Shown here: positions 1-9,085 of the stretch, in pieces | Position numbering within the stretch: position 1 is the stretch's first letter | Layout: every line of letters begins with the position of its first letter | Assembly: GCF_004364645.1 (NCBI RefSeq) | Contig: NZ_SOAW01000001.1 | Coordinates: 868,001-932,000, forward strand | Direction of reading: 5' to 3' | DNA: 64,000 nucleotides | Origin: Naumannella halotolerans | GTDB taxonomy: Bacteria; Actinomycetota; Actinomycetes; Propionibacteriales; Propionibacteriaceae | Notes under the pieces: generated by a model | Told to the model about the DNA's origin: nothing | The model's database searches: none | The model's input: only the letters and a program-made list of their open reading frames with translations | Position numbers and translations under genes: made by a program

Positions 1-2757
1 CGGACCAGTCCGGGCATCTGCATCCGGCTCTACAGTGCCGAGGACTTCGACTCCCGACCGGAGTTCACCGAACCGGAGATGTTGCGCACCAACCTGGCGT
101 CGGTGATCTTGAAGATGGCCGATGCCGGGCTGGGGGAGATCTCCTCCTTCCCGTTCGTCGAGGCCCCGGACAGCCGAGCGATCGGCGACGGTCTGCGCCT
201 GCTGCACGAACTCGGTGCCCTGCGGGACAAACCGGGACGCTCGACGGTCAGACTGTCCGAGATCGGCCGCCGATTGGCCAGGATGCCGATCGACCCGCGG
301 CTCGGCCGGATGCTGTTGGCCGCCGATCGTGGCGGCTGCCTGCGTGAGGTGCTGATCATCGTGGCGGGACTGTCCATCGTCGACCCCCGGGAGCGGCCGA
401 CCGAGGAGCGGGCCCGGGCCGATGAACTCCATCGCCGGTTCTGGACCCCCGATGCCGATGCCGAGGGGGCCGACGGGCCACGCAGTGACTTCCTCGCCTG
501 GGTGTATCTGTGGGAGTACCTGCAGCGGCGCCAGGGATCGCTGTCGGGCAACGGTTTTCGGCGGATGTGTCGCGACGAGTTCCTGCACTTCCTGCGGATC
601 CGGGAGTGGCAGGACCTGCACGGTCAGCTGAAACAGATCTGCTCCGAGCTCGGACTGACCCTGAACTCGCGGCCCGCTGCCCCCGATGAGGTGCACGCAG
701 CCCTGCTCAGCGGTCTGCTCTCGCAGATCGGCCTGGCCGAGGTCGCCGAACGCAAACCCGCGCGGGGAAGGCGTCCCGGACTGCAGGAGTACCTGGGCAC
801 GCGAGGGGCGAAGTTCGCGATCAATCCCGGTTCGGCACTGGCCCGGACGCCTCCCGAGCTGGTGATGGCGGCCGAGCTGGTGGAGACCGGGCGGCTGTGG
901 GCGCGCACCGTCGCCGCAGTCAGCGCCGACCAGATCGAGACAGTCGGGGCACATCTGCTCACCCGTACCCACTCCGAGCCCTACTTCTCCACCCGCAGTG
1001 GTGCGGTGCTGGCCCGGGAACGGGTCAGCCTGCTGGGCGTGCCGATCCGCAACGACCGGATGGTTCCCTACGGCAAGATCAACACCGCCGAGGCCAGGGA
1101 GATCTTCATCCGTGCCGGTCTGGTCGAGGAACAACTGCGTACCCGCCTCGACTTCTTCGAGCACAACCGGGCCGTGCGCGCCGAGGCCGAGGAACTCGCC
1201 ACCAGGTTGCGGCGCCCGGAGCTGATCGACGACGAGGTGATCTTCGGGCTCTACGACCGCAGACTCGGTCAGGAGGTGACCTCCCTGGGCCATCTGCAGA
1301 CCTGGCTGAAGAAGGCCGACGACCCGGAGGCGTTGCACTTCGAGCTGGCCGATCTGGTCGATGACCAGTCCGACGGTCTGGCCCAGTTCCCCTCCGACTG
1401 GCAGGTCGACGATCTCGAACTGCCCATCGCCTATGTCTTCGAACCCGGTGCCGGTCATGACGGGGTGACCGTCGACGTACCGCTGACCGTTCTCCACCGG
1501 CTCTCACCCGATCCGTTCGGTTGGCAGGTCCCGGGGCTCCGCCAGGAACTCGCGGTGGCCATGATCAAGAGCTTGCCGAAGCCCCTGCGGACCAACTTCG
1601 TACCCGCTCCCGATCATGCTCGCCGCGCCCTGACCGAGATCGAGAGCCTGCGGCTCGACCCGTCGACGTGCTCCTTCGCCTCGGCCATGGCGCGGGCCCT
1701 GACCCGGCTGGCGGCACCGGTCGGTGCCGCCGACTTCGACCCCGACCGGATCCCGGACCGGTTGCGGATCCGGTTCCGGGTGCTCGACCCCGACGGCACC
1801 GAGGTGGCCGTCGGGGAGGACCTGGTGGCACTGCAACGCCAGTTGGGCACCACCGCTGGGGAATCGTTGACCGCCGAGTTGAGCGATACCGCCGAGTCGC
1901 TGGTGACAGGGCAGAACACCTGGACCTTCGAGCCGATCCCGACCGAGGTGAGCAAGGGGGAGGCGCACGGTTTCCCCGGATTGGTCGACGAGGGCCCGAC
2001 GGTCGGACTGCGGATCCACGCCGACCGGTCCCGGGCCGAGATCGAGCATCGACGAGCGATCGCGCGCCTGCTGGTGCTGACCACGCCCGACCCGACCAAC
2101 TGGGTGATCTCCAGGCTGTCGAACACCGACAAGCTGACCCTGGCCGGATCGCCGTATCCTTCGCTGTCGGCCCTGATCGCCGACGCCCGTCTCCGCGCCG
2201 TGTCCGGACTGGCCCGCCGGGACGGTGACCCGGCAGGGGTACGGGATCGGGCCGCATTCGACCGACTGCGCGAGCGGGTACGCGCCGATGCCGCACCGGA
2301 GACCGCACGGATCGTCACCGTGGCCGCCGATACCGTACGTGCCCATGCCCAGGTGCAGCAGGCGATGAGCAGGCTGCCGGCTTCGGATGAGGCCCTGGCC
2401 GATGTCGCCGAGCAGGTGGAGAACCTGATCTTCGACGGGTTCATCGCTGCCACCGAGGAACCCCAGCTGAGCCAACTCCCGCGTTATCTGCGGGCGGCCG
2501 CGTTGCGGTTGGACTCCTTGCCCGGTTCGGCGACCCGGGACCAGCGGGGGATCGACGAGATCTGGCCGCTGGAGAATGCCTACGCCGAACTCGTCGCCGC
2601 CCAGCCCGACGGCCCATTGCGGCCGGAGGTGATCGAGATCGGCTGGCAGCTGGAGGAACTGCGGGTGAGCCTGTTCGCCCAGAGCCTCGGCACCCGGATG
2701 CCGGTCTCGGCCAAACGGGTACGCAATGCGATCGCCAAGGTACGGGCGGCGACCTGA
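1..2757 (+). CDS. hrpA: ATP-dependent RNA helicase HrpA, 3' part
   Basis: The frame is open from base 1, so the gene begins before the window; 918 residues are visible. They open with RTSPGICIRLY, which in DEAH-box helicases directly follows the QRxGRxGR motif VI. The helicase-associated domain follows, then a long C-terminal region of the kind found in bacterial HrpA (DUF3418), with an Arg-rich end. HrpA acts on structured RNA in the cytoplasm and has been linked to mRNA processing and rescue of stalled ribosomes. The N-terminal Walker A/B part lies outside. No frameshift is visible. Confidence 0.93.
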   Translation, partial: RTSPGICIRLYSAEDFDSRPEFTEPEMLRTNLASVILKMADAGLGEISSFPFVEAPDSRAIGDGLRLLHELGALRDKPGRSTVRLSEIGRRLARMPIDPRLGRMLLAADRGGCLREVLIIVAGLSIVDPRERPTEERARADELHRRFWTPDADAEGADGPRSDFLAWVYLWEYLQRRQGSLSGNGFRRMCRDEFLHFLRIREWQDLHGQLKQICSELGLTLNSRPAAPDEVHAALLSGLLSQIGLAEVAERKPARGRRPGLQEYLGTRGAKFAINPGSALARTPPELVMAAELVETGRLWARTVAAVSADQIETVGAHLLTRTHSEPYFSTRSGAVLARERVSLLGVPIRNDRMVPYGKINTAEAREIFIRAGLVEEQLRTRLDFFEHNRAVRAEAEELATRLRRPELIDDEVIFGLYDRRLGQEVTSLGHLQTWLKKADDPEALHFELADLVDDQSDGLAQFPSDWQVDDLELPIAYVFEPGAGHDGVTVDVPLTVLHRLSPDPFGWQVPGLRQELAVAMIKSLPKPLRTNFVPAPDHARRALTEIESLRLDPSTCSFASAMARALTRLAAPVGAADFDPDRIPDRLRIRFRVLDPDGTEVAVGEDLVALQRQLGTTAGESLTAELSDTAESLVTGQNTWTFEPIPTEVSKGEAHGFPGLVDEGPTVGLRIHADRSRAEIEHRRAIARLLVLTTPDPTNWVISRLSNTDKLTLAGSPYPSLSALIADARLRAVSGLARRDGDPAGVRDRAAFDRLRERVRADAAPETARIVTVAADTVRAHAQVQQAMSRLPASDEALADVAEQVENLIFDGFIAATEEPQLSQLPRYLRAAALRLDSLPGSATRDQRGIDEIWPLENAYAELVAAQPDGPLRPEVIEIGWQLEELRVSLFAQSLGTRMPVSAKRVRNAIAKVRAAT

Positions 2758-2867
2758 CCGCCGAGCACTCCGGACCGCCCGAGCGCTGCCGACCACGGCC
2801 GTTGCGTCATTCCGGTCGTCGGCACCACCGGCGCGTGAGTCGACCGGAGTCGGACTCCGCAGGCCGG

Positions 2868-2873
2868 TAGGGT
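2868..2873 (+). promoter_or_regulatory. -10 hexamer of a probable leaderless promoter (PAC2 gene)
   Basis: TAGGGT ends 7 nt before the ATG at 2881. Transcription from such a -10 would start at or next to the start codon. No clear -35 is seen. The same geometry recurs through the window. Confidence 0.5.
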
Positions 2874-2880
2874 GGCGCTC

Positions 2881-3777
2881 ATGTTGGATCCCGAGCAGCT
2901 CTTGGAACGCACTGAACCTGCTTACTTCGAGTTCCGTGATCGACATCGTGACGAATTGGTGCTGCTGCATTTCTTCGAGGGGTTCGTCGACGCCGGGCAG
3001 GTCGGCCACACCCTGTCCAAGCAACTGCTCGCGCACTGTGAACACGAGGTGATCGCCACCCTCGACGTCGATCAGCTGCACGACTACCGCAGTCGTCGAC
3101 CGGTGATGACCTTCGACACCGATCACTGGGATGCGCTGCGGCCGCCGGAGCTGTTGTTGCACCGGGTGGTCGACGGTGCCGGTACCGAGTTCGTGGTGAT
3201 CACCGGCCCGGAACCGGACATGCAGTGGGAGCGGGCGAGTGCGGCGGTGAAGATCCTGGCCGGTGAACTGGGGGTCAGCACGGCCGCGACCGCCTACGGG
3301 ATCCCGATCGGCGTCCCGCACACCCGGCCGACGACGATCACCGGGCATTCCAGCGAAGGTGACCTCTCCCAGGACAATGCGCTGTGGCTGGGCCGGATCG
3401 AGGTACCCGGCAGCATCGGGTCGATGCTGGAGATGCGGCTGGGGGAGGTCGGGGTGCGTTCCCTGGGGCTGGCCACCCACGTACCTCACTACCTGTCCGC
3501 GGCGCCGTTCGGCCAGGCCGTGCTCGCCGCGACCCGTCGACTGTCGGAGGTGACCGGATTGGAACTACCGCTGGACGGGCTGGCCGAGGCGGCGCAGAAG
3601 AATCTGGTGGAGATCAACACCGAGATGGAGTCCTCGGCCGAGGTGCGTCAGGTGGTCGCCGGGCTGGAGGAGCAGTACGACAGTGGCCTGGGGACCCAGC
3701 AGGTTCCCTCGGCCCAGGAGATCGGTGCCGAGTTCGAGCGGTTCCTCGCCGAGCGGGACAAGGGAGAGGATCGCTGA
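2881..3777 (+). CDS. PAC2 family protein
   Basis: A 298-residue protein of the PAC2 family, relatives of proteasome-assembly chaperone 2 that are common in Actinobacteria. It shows the family's alternating beta-strand/helix layout, with VVITGPEPDMQWE near residue 105 and GIPIGVPHTRP near 145. The C-terminal 50 residues are acidic and helical. Its biochemical role is not settled; roles linked to proteasome or protein quality control are family-level inference. ATG 2881 is preferred over the in-frame GTG at 2872 because the -10 TAGGGT sits 7 nt before it. The stop overlaps the start of tesB by one base, so the two are probably cotranscribed. Confidence 0.85.
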   Translation: MLDPEQLLERTEPAYFEFRDRHRDELVLLHFFEGFVDAGQVGHTLSKQLLAHCEHEVIATLDVDQLHDYRSRRPVMTFDTDHWDALRPPELLLHRVVDGAGTEFVVITGPEPDMQWERASAAVKILAGELGVSTAATAYGIPIGVPHTRPTTITGHSSEGDLSQDNALWLGRIEVPGSIGSMLEMRLGEVGVRSLGLATHVPHYLSAAPFGQAVLAATRRLSEVTGLELPLDGLAEAAQKNLVEINTEMESSAEVRQVVAGLEEQYDSGLGTQQVPSAQEIGAEFERFLAERDKGEDR

Positions 3778-4661
3778 TGCCGTCGACCATGCAGGAGTTG
3801 TCCCGGCTGCTCGATCTGGAGGAGATCGAGATCGGTCTCTTCCGGGGGGCGCAGCCGATCACCCAGATGCAGCGGGCCTTCGGCGGCCAGGTCCTGGCCC
3901 AGGCGCTGATGGCCGCCTCCCGTACCGTCGACCCGGCGCGGCCGGTGCATTCCCTGCACGCCTACTTCCTGCGTCCGGGGCGGACGACCATGCCGATCAT
4001 CTACGACGTCGAGTTCACCCGCGACGGTGGTTCGTTCTCCTCCCGGCGGGTGCTCGCCCGGCAGAACGGCTCGGTCATCTTCACCTTGTCGGCCTCCTTC
4101 CACAGCGCTGAGGTCGGCTACGACCATGCCGACGCGATGCCGGCCGATGTGCCGGCACCGGAGGACTGCATCCGTCTGTCGGATCTGCAGGAGGAGCTGA
4201 CCGGTCGGCCGGCCCCGATCTGGCAGTCCGAGTTCGGCGTGCTGGACTTCCGATTGGCCGGTACGTCGACGCCGGGCGGCGGATTGGAGAGTGCCGAGCA
4301 TCCGGCCCGCGCCCGGATGTGGGTGAAGCTGAACGACGAACTGGTCCTGCCCGACGGTGCCGACAGCGGCCTGTGGCATCGGGCGGTGCTGGCCTATGCC
4401 TCGGACCTCTCCCTGCTGGCGGCGTGCCTGGTGCCGCACGAACTGAACCAGTTCAAGGTGCAGATGGCGTCGTTGGACCACAGCATGTGGTTCCACCGCC
4501 CCTTCCGGGCCGATCGCTGGATGCTCTACGACCAGGTCTCGCCGTCCGCCTCCGGGGGTGTCGGCCTGGCGACCGGGCGGCTGTTCCAGGACGGGGTGTT
4601 GTTCGCCTCGGTCGCCCAGGAGGGCCTGATCAGACCGCTCGACGGCGCCGCCGGAGCCTGA
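3777..4661 (+). CDS. tesB: acyl-CoA thioesterase II
   Basis: A 294-residue double-hotdog thioesterase that hydrolyses acyl-CoA to free fatty acid and CoA in the cytoplasm. Family features include FGGQVLAQAL (about residues 36-45) and HSLHAYFLRPG in the first hotdog. The catalytic Asp lies in YASDLSLL, the Ser/Thr region in SLDHSMWFH, and the Gln in AQEGLI near the end, matching the Asp-Thr/Ser-Gln arrangement of E. coli TesB. Length is normal. The ATG overlaps the PAC2 stop by one base (TGATG), indicating translational coupling. Confidence 0.92.
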   Translation: MPSTMQELSRLLDLEEIEIGLFRGAQPITQMQRAFGGQVLAQALMAASRTVDPARPVHSLHAYFLRPGRTTMPIIYDVEFTRDGGSFSSRRVLARQNGSVIFTLSASFHSAEVGYDHADAMPADVPAPEDCIRLSDLQEELTGRPAPIWQSEFGVLDFRLAGTSTPGGGLESAEHPARARMWVKLNDELVLPDGADSGLWHRAVLAYASDLSLLAACLVPHELNQFKVQMASLDHSMWFHRPFRADRWMLYDQVSPSASGGVGLATGRLFQDGVLFASVAQEGLIRPLDGAAGA

Positions 4662-4678
4662 GTGCGACGAACATGACG

Positions 4679-4710
4679 AACGGCCCCGGGGACAATTCCC
4701 CGGGGCCGTT
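4679..4710. terminator. bidirectional intrinsic terminator
   Basis: A perfect 14-bp inverted repeat (arm aacggccccgggga) closes on a CAAT loop. It has As on the left flank and Ts on the right, so it can serve both converging genes, tesB (+) and the sigma factor (-). Confidence 0.9.
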
Positions 4711-4724
4711 CGGTGTCCGACGGC

Positions 4725-5687
4725 TCAGGCAGCCAGTTCGCTCTGGCGGAGCTTGGCGATCGCGTGCCGCTCGATCTGCCGCACGCGCTCGGCGGTGATG
4801 CCCCAGACGGCGCCGATGTCGGCCAACTTGGCCTGACGGCCGTCGAGCAGGCCGTACCGGCGACGCACGACGTCGGCCGAGCGATCGTCGAGGCTCTCCA
4901 GCATCGACTCCAGCCGGGCGCTCTCCTCGGCGTTCAGCACCATCTCGTCCGGACCCGGCATGGGCTCGCGGGCAATCAGATCACCGAGGGCGGTGTCGCC
5001 GTCCTCCTCGACCGGGGCGTCCAAGGAGACGTGGTCGCGGCCATAGCGGATCAGGTCGACGACCCGGCCGGGATCGACATCCATCTCGGCGGCGATCTCG
5101 TCCAGCTCGGGCTCGCGCCCGAGCTTGCGCTCCAGGTTGCGCCGGATGGCGTTGACCTGGTTGACCTGCTCGGCGACATGCACCGGCAGCCGGACGATCC
5201 GACCCTGCTGGGCGATTCCCCGGCTGATCGACTGCTTCACCCACCAGGTGGCATAGGTGGAGAACTTGAAGCCCTTGCTGTAGTCGAACTTCTCGACCGC
5301 CCGGATCAGGCCGGTATTGCCCTCCTGGACCAGGTCGAGCAGGGGCATCTGGGAACGGCTGTACTTGCGGGCGATGGAAACGACCAGTCGAAGGTTCGCG
5401 TTGGTGAACTGCTGCATGGCCCGTTCGCCCTCGGCGACCAGCGCTTCGAGTTCCTCGGTCTTGACCCGGCTCGCCCGGCCGACTGCCTCCCGGCGCATCG
5501 GCGCGGTGACCGTTCCGTCCAGGATCTTGCTGGCGTACAGACCTGCCTCGATGGTGCGGGCGAGTTCGACCTCCTCGGCTGCGCTGAGCAGCGGGGTCTT
5601 GGCGATTCCGTCCAGGTACAGACCGACTGCGTCCTTGCCGTCGATGCCGTCGTTAGCACGCTGACGCTGAGCTGTGGTGATGGCCAT
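4725..5687 (-). CDS. sigB: SigB-like group 2 sigma-70 factor
   Basis: A 320-residue primary-type sigma factor, the size of actinobacterial SigB and lacking the long region 1.1 of SigA. Region 1.2 begins at DAVGLYLDGIA (about residue 19). Regions 2.1-2.4 include LLDLVQEGNTGLIRAVEKFD and FSTYATWW. Region 4 has VRRRYGLLDG and the helix-turn-helix TAERVRQIERHAIAKL. It directs RNA polymerase to housekeeping-like or stress promoters. The ATG at 5687 is chosen because AAAGGGA precedes it and region 1.2 follows closely; an open frame continues upstream but has no sigma-like residues. It could be named HrdB-like, but SigA itself is unlikely at this length. Confidence 0.9.
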   Translation of the reverse strand: MAITTAQRQRANDGIDGKDAVGLYLDGIAKTPLLSAAEEVELARTIEAGLYASKILDGTVTAPMRREAVGRASRVKTEELEALVAEGERAMQQFTNANLRLVVSIARKYSRSQMPLLDLVQEGNTGLIRAVEKFDYSKGFKFSTYATWWVKQSISRGIAQQGRIVRLPVHVAEQVNQVNAIRRNLERKLGREPELDEIAAEMDVDPGRVVDLIRYGRDHVSLDAPVEEDGDTALGDLIAREPMPGPDEMVLNAEESARLESMLESLDDRSADVVRRRYGLLDGRQAKLADIGAVWGITAERVRQIERHAIAKLRQSELAA

Positions 5688-5953
5688 CGGTGGTCCCTTT
5701 CTGTGGGTTACATACAGCACAACGTCGAATGGGGGCCCGAGGATTCCCGATCGACCCTGACCCAACCCTGAACCGGCCCGAGGTCTTACCCGGCGAAGGA
5801 CCAGCCAGACCCTGGTGATACTGCGCGCACTGTCCGCTGGGTGATACGGATTCGGATCCGGCGCCGAGGCAATGTCTACTGAGTTGCCGAAGAAGATCGT
5901 CATCCAGGTCCGCCGGTGCGACGGTCACGAGGACAACGGTGGAGTGAACACAC
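5688..5953. other. divergent intergenic region sigB / TauE-SafE
   Basis: A 266-bp spacer between two divergent genes. It must hold both promoters. The sigB Shine-Dalgarno AAAGGGA lies at its left edge. I see no gene and no strong repeat. Confidence 0.6.
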
Positions 5954-6838
5954 ATGCGCAACCTGATCATCCTGGGCGTGGTCGGATTCATCGCCCAGCT
6001 GGTCGACGGCTCGCTGGGCATGGCCTACGGGGTGACGTCCTCCACCATGTTGCTGGCGGTCGGTGTCGCGCCCGCAGCCGCCTCGGCGGCCATCCACTTC
6101 TCCGAGATCGGGACGACGGTGGTCTCGGGGGTCTCCCATTGGCGGCTGGGGAATGTCGACTGGCGAGTGGTCGGCACGATTGCCGTACCCGGTGGTATCG
6201 CTGCCTTCGTCGGGGCCACCTTCCTCTCCTCCCTCGACGGCGATCTCGCCAAACCCTTCGTCGCGGTGCTGCTGCTCGCACTCGGGGTGTACGTCCTGTG
6301 GCGGTTCCTGCGGCTGCGCGGTGAACGGCCGCAGTTCCGGGGCCGTCCCTCGAAACTGCTGCTGGTGCCGATGGCCTCGGTCGCCGGTCTGCTGGACGCG
6401 ATCGGTGGCGGGGGCTGGGGTCCGGTCGGTACGCCGACCCTGCTCGCCTCGGGAACCATGGAGCCGCGCAAGGTGGTGGGCTCGATCGACACCTCCGAGT
6501 TCGTCGTCGCCGTCGGCGGGTCGCTGGGATTCCTCTTCGCACTCGGCGCCCAGGGCATCGACTTCCGGATCGCCGCCGCCCTGCTGGTCGGCGGGGTGCT
6601 GGCTGCGCCGCTCGCAGCCTGGCTGGTGAAGCGCCTGCCCGCCCGGATCCTGGCCGTCGCGGCAGGCGGTCTGATCATCGTCACCAACAGCTACACCCTG
6701 CTCGGAACCGCTGAGCCGGCCACACCGGTGGTCGTGGTGGTGATGGGTGTCCTGCTGCTGGCGTGGGCGGGTCTGATCACCTGGGCGGTACGCCAGGAGC
6801 GACGCGCGAGCAGGGATCTCGCCGAGGTGAATGTCTGA
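5954..6838 (+). CDS. TauE/SafE family anion exporter
   Basis: A 294-residue membrane protein with about eight hydrophobic segments in two repeated halves, as expected for TauE/SafE (sulfite/organosulfonate exporter) permeases. The first half contains the glycine-rich VDGSLGMAYGV near residue 20. The second has GGGWGPVGTPTLL near 155 followed by the family-typical P-R-K-V-V-G-S. Substrate is unknown; sulfite, sulfonates or other small anions are exported by characterised members. No sulfur genes lie nearby, so context gives no hint. Confidence 0.87.
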   Translation: MRNLIILGVVGFIAQLVDGSLGMAYGVTSSTMLLAVGVAPAAASAAIHFSEIGTTVVSGVSHWRLGNVDWRVVGTIAVPGGIAAFVGATFLSSLDGDLAKPFVAVLLLALGVYVLWRFLRLRGERPQFRGRPSKLLLVPMASVAGLLDAIGGGGWGPVGTPTLLASGTMEPRKVVGSIDTSEFVVAVGGSLGFLFALGAQGIDFRIAAALLVGGVLAAPLAAWLVKRLPARILAVAAGGLIIVTNSYTLLGTAEPATPVVVVVMGVLLLAWAGLITWAVRQERRASRDLAEVNV

Positions 6839-6905
6839 TCCGGCCGTGACTCAACTCACGGAAGTTCTGCCGGGCGGCTGATTGGCCGGATCCCCGGACG
6901 ATGGC

Positions 6906-6924
6906 TTAGGTTTGCCTAAGCTGA
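6906..6924 (+). promoter_or_regulatory. DtxR/IdeR iron box
   Basis: ttaggtttgcctaagctga matches the 19-bp DtxR/IdeR consensus (TWAGGTWAGSCTWACCTWA) at most positions, with a clear inverted core TTAGG..CCTAA. It sits 40 bp before the siderophore-binding lipoprotein gene, so iron-dependent repression of the ABC operon is expected. Confidence 0.85.
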
Positions 6925-6963
6925 GTCGCCCGGCGAGGTGGCGACCGATCTGCAAGGAGATTC

Positions 6964-8007
6964 ATGTCCGTGCGCGCACTCGCAGTCGCCACCACTCTCG
7001 CCGGCAGCCTCGTGCTGGCCGCCTGTGGCGGTGTCGCGGCCGATCAGACCGATCCCGGCCCCGCCGCCGAGGACCAAGGTGGCAGTGGAGCGGCCTTCCC
7101 GGTCACCGTGCAGCACGCCTACGGCGAGACCGTGATCCCCGAACAACCCGAGCGGATCGCCACCGTCGGCTGGAGCAACCAGGAGGCCGCGCTCGCCCTC
7201 GGCGAGGTGCCGGTGATCATGGAGAAGGCCACCTGGGGTGACGACGACGGCGACGGGGTGCTGCCCTGGGTCGAGCAGAAGCTCACCGAGCTGGGCGCCG
7301 AGACCCCGGCCATGTACGACGGCACCGACGGAGTCGACTTCGAGGCCGTCGCCGATTCCGCCCCCGATGTGATCCTGGCCGCCTACTCCGGCCTGAGTCA
7401 GGACGACTACGACACCTTGAGCCAGATCGCCCCGGTGGTCGCCTACCCCGATGTCGCCTGGGGCACCACCTGGCAGGAGACCCTGACCCTGAACGGCACC
7501 GCACTCGGCAAACAGGCCGAGGCCCAGGCACTGGTGGACGACTACGAGAACCAGATCCAGGAGGCCGTCCAGGGTTATGAGAACCTCGACGGACAGGGTG
7601 CCGCCTTCACCTGGTTCGACGTCGACGACCTCTCCCAGGTGGGCTTCTACACCACCGTCGACCCCCGGGCACGGTTCCTCAGTGAACAACTCGGACTGGC
7701 CGTACCGGAAGCTGTTGCAGCTGCCGGTGAGGAGGTGTTCAATTCCAACGTCAGTGCCGAGGCCGTGGACACCCTCTCCGATCTCGAGGTGATCGTCACC
7801 TACGGCACCGAGGCCGATCTGGCGACGGTACGGGAGGATCCGCTGCTCTCGCGGATCCCGGCGGTCAAGAACGGCGCCATCGTCGTCCTCGACGACGTGG
7901 CCGATCCCACCCTGGCAGCTGCGGCCAACCCGAGCCCGCTGGGCATCCCGTACCTGATCGAGAACTACCTGCCGCTGATCGAAGAAGCCGCCGCCAAGGC
8001 CAACTGA
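6964..8007 (+). CDS. iron-siderophore ABC transporter substrate-binding lipoprotein
   Basis: A 347-residue class III (FepB/FhuD-type) binding protein. The signal peptide ends in LAAC, so Cys21 is the likely lipidation site and the protein is tethered outside the membrane. FPVTVQHAYGETVIPEQPER after the lipobox is typical of iron-siderophore binders, as is the long helix joining two lobes. It has an AAGGAGA ribosome site 5 bp before ATG. The downstream genes encode two permeases and an ATPase, completing the importer, and an iron box lies upstream. Ferric siderophore is the most likely ligand; haem cannot be excluded. Confidence 0.92.
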   Translation: MSVRALAVATTLAGSLVLAACGGVAADQTDPGPAAEDQGGSGAAFPVTVQHAYGETVIPEQPERIATVGWSNQEAALALGEVPVIMEKATWGDDDGDGVLPWVEQKLTELGAETPAMYDGTDGVDFEAVADSAPDVILAAYSGLSQDDYDTLSQIAPVVAYPDVAWGTTWQETLTLNGTALGKQAEAQALVDDYENQIQEAVQGYENLDGQGAAFTWFDVDDLSQVGFYTTVDPRARFLSEQLGLAVPEAVAAAGEEVFNSNVSAEAVDTLSDLEVIVTYGTEADLATVREDPLLSRIPAVKNGAIVVLDDVADPTLAAAANPSPLGIPYLIENYLPLIEEAAAKAN

Positions 8008-8017
8008 TCTGTTCGGT

Positions 8018-9085
8018 ATGACCACGGTCCCGCCGCCGACGCGTGAGGCGATCGGCTCCACGCCCGGGTCCGGCGCCGGCAACCGTCGGCGCCCGACTTC
8101 GGTGCGTGTACTCACCGTGGTGGTGCTGCTGATCCTGATCGGGATCGCCGGCATCGCCTCGGTCACTCTCGGTGTTCTCGACGTCACCTTCGACGATGTG
8201 CTGGCCGGGCTGGGCGGGTCGGAGCAGACGACCGGACAGGCGGCGGTGGTCAAGCGACTGCCGCGTACCGTGCTGGCCATGGCCGTCGGTGCCGCGCTCG
8301 CCGTCTCCGGTGCGGTGATGCAAGGGGTCACCCGGAACCCGCTGGCGGACCCGGAGATCCTCGGGGTCAATGCCGGTGCCGCGCTGGCGGTGGTGATCGG
8401 GATGACCTTCCTCGGGGCGGGTTCGAATCTGTCCCACATCGCGCTCGCCATGGTGGGCGCGATGGCGGCCGCCGTCTTCGTCTACACCCTCGGTTCCCTC
8501 GGGCAGGGAGGTGCCACACCACTCAAGCTGGCGCTGGCCGGTGCGGCCACCGCGGTCGCCCTGAGCTCGCTGGTCAGCGCGATCCTGCTGCCGCGGGCGC
8601 AGGCGATGGAGGAGTTCCGGCGCTGGCAGGTGGGCGGGGTCGGCGGCGGCAGTTGGGACAAACTGCAGCTGATGGCCCCCTTCCTGATCGTCGGTGCGCT
8701 CATCTGCTGGTTCTCCGCGCGGTCGCTGAACTCGCTGGCGCTGGGGGACGCGATGGCCGCCGGACTGGGGGAGAACATCACCCGCGCCCGGCTGGTGGCC
8801 GCCGTCGGCGCGGTCGTCCTGTGCGCGGTGTGCACCGCGATCGCCGGCCCGATCGGGTTCGTCGGACTGGTCATACCGCACCTGTGCCGGGTGCTGGTGG
8901 GTGTGGACCACCGCTGGTTGATCCCGGTCTCGGCGCTGGCCGGGGCAGCCCTGCTGACGGTCGCCGATGTGGTCGGCCGGCTCGTCGGCGGCACCGAGGA
9001 GATCCAGGTCGGCATCATCACCGCCGTGATCGGAGCACCGTTCTTCATCTGGATCGTCCGCCGACAGAAGGTACGCGAACTGTGA
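8018..9085 (+). CDS. FecCD family iron-siderophore ABC permease (first)
   Basis: A 355-residue permease with about ten transmembrane segments. Motifs typical of FecCD/BtuC permeases are VKRLPRTVLAM, GAVMQGVTRNPLADPEILG and the EAA-loop equivalent with GPIGFVGLVIPHLCR. It forms half of the channel with the next gene product. It starts 10 bp after the binding-protein gene and overlaps the next permease by 4 bp. The short Ser/Pro-rich N-terminus before the first membrane helix is ordinary for the family. Confidence 0.93.
   Translation: MTTVPPPTREAIGSTPGSGAGNRRRPTSVRVLTVVVLLILIGIAGIASVTLGVLDVTFDDVLAGLGGSEQTTGQAAVVKRLPRTVLAMAVGAALAVSGAVMQGVTRNPLADPEILGVNAGAALAVVIGMTFLGAGSNLSHIALAMVGAMAAAVFVYTLGSLGQGGATPLKLALAGAATAVALSSLVSAILLPRAQAMEEFRRWQVGGVGGGSWDKLQLMAPFLIVGALICWFSARSLNSLALGDAMAAGLGENITRARLVAAVGAVVLCAVCTAIAGPIGFVGLVIPHLCRVLVGVDHRWLIPVSALAGAALLTVADVVGRLVGGTEEIQVGIITAVIGAPFFIWIVRRQKVREL

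Noticed and set aside
1504-3489. Long minus-strand open frame opposite hrpA and the PAC2 gene
   Set aside because: It is composed of His/Gly/Gln/Arg-rich antisense sequence typical of GC-rich genes; the plus-strand genes match known families.
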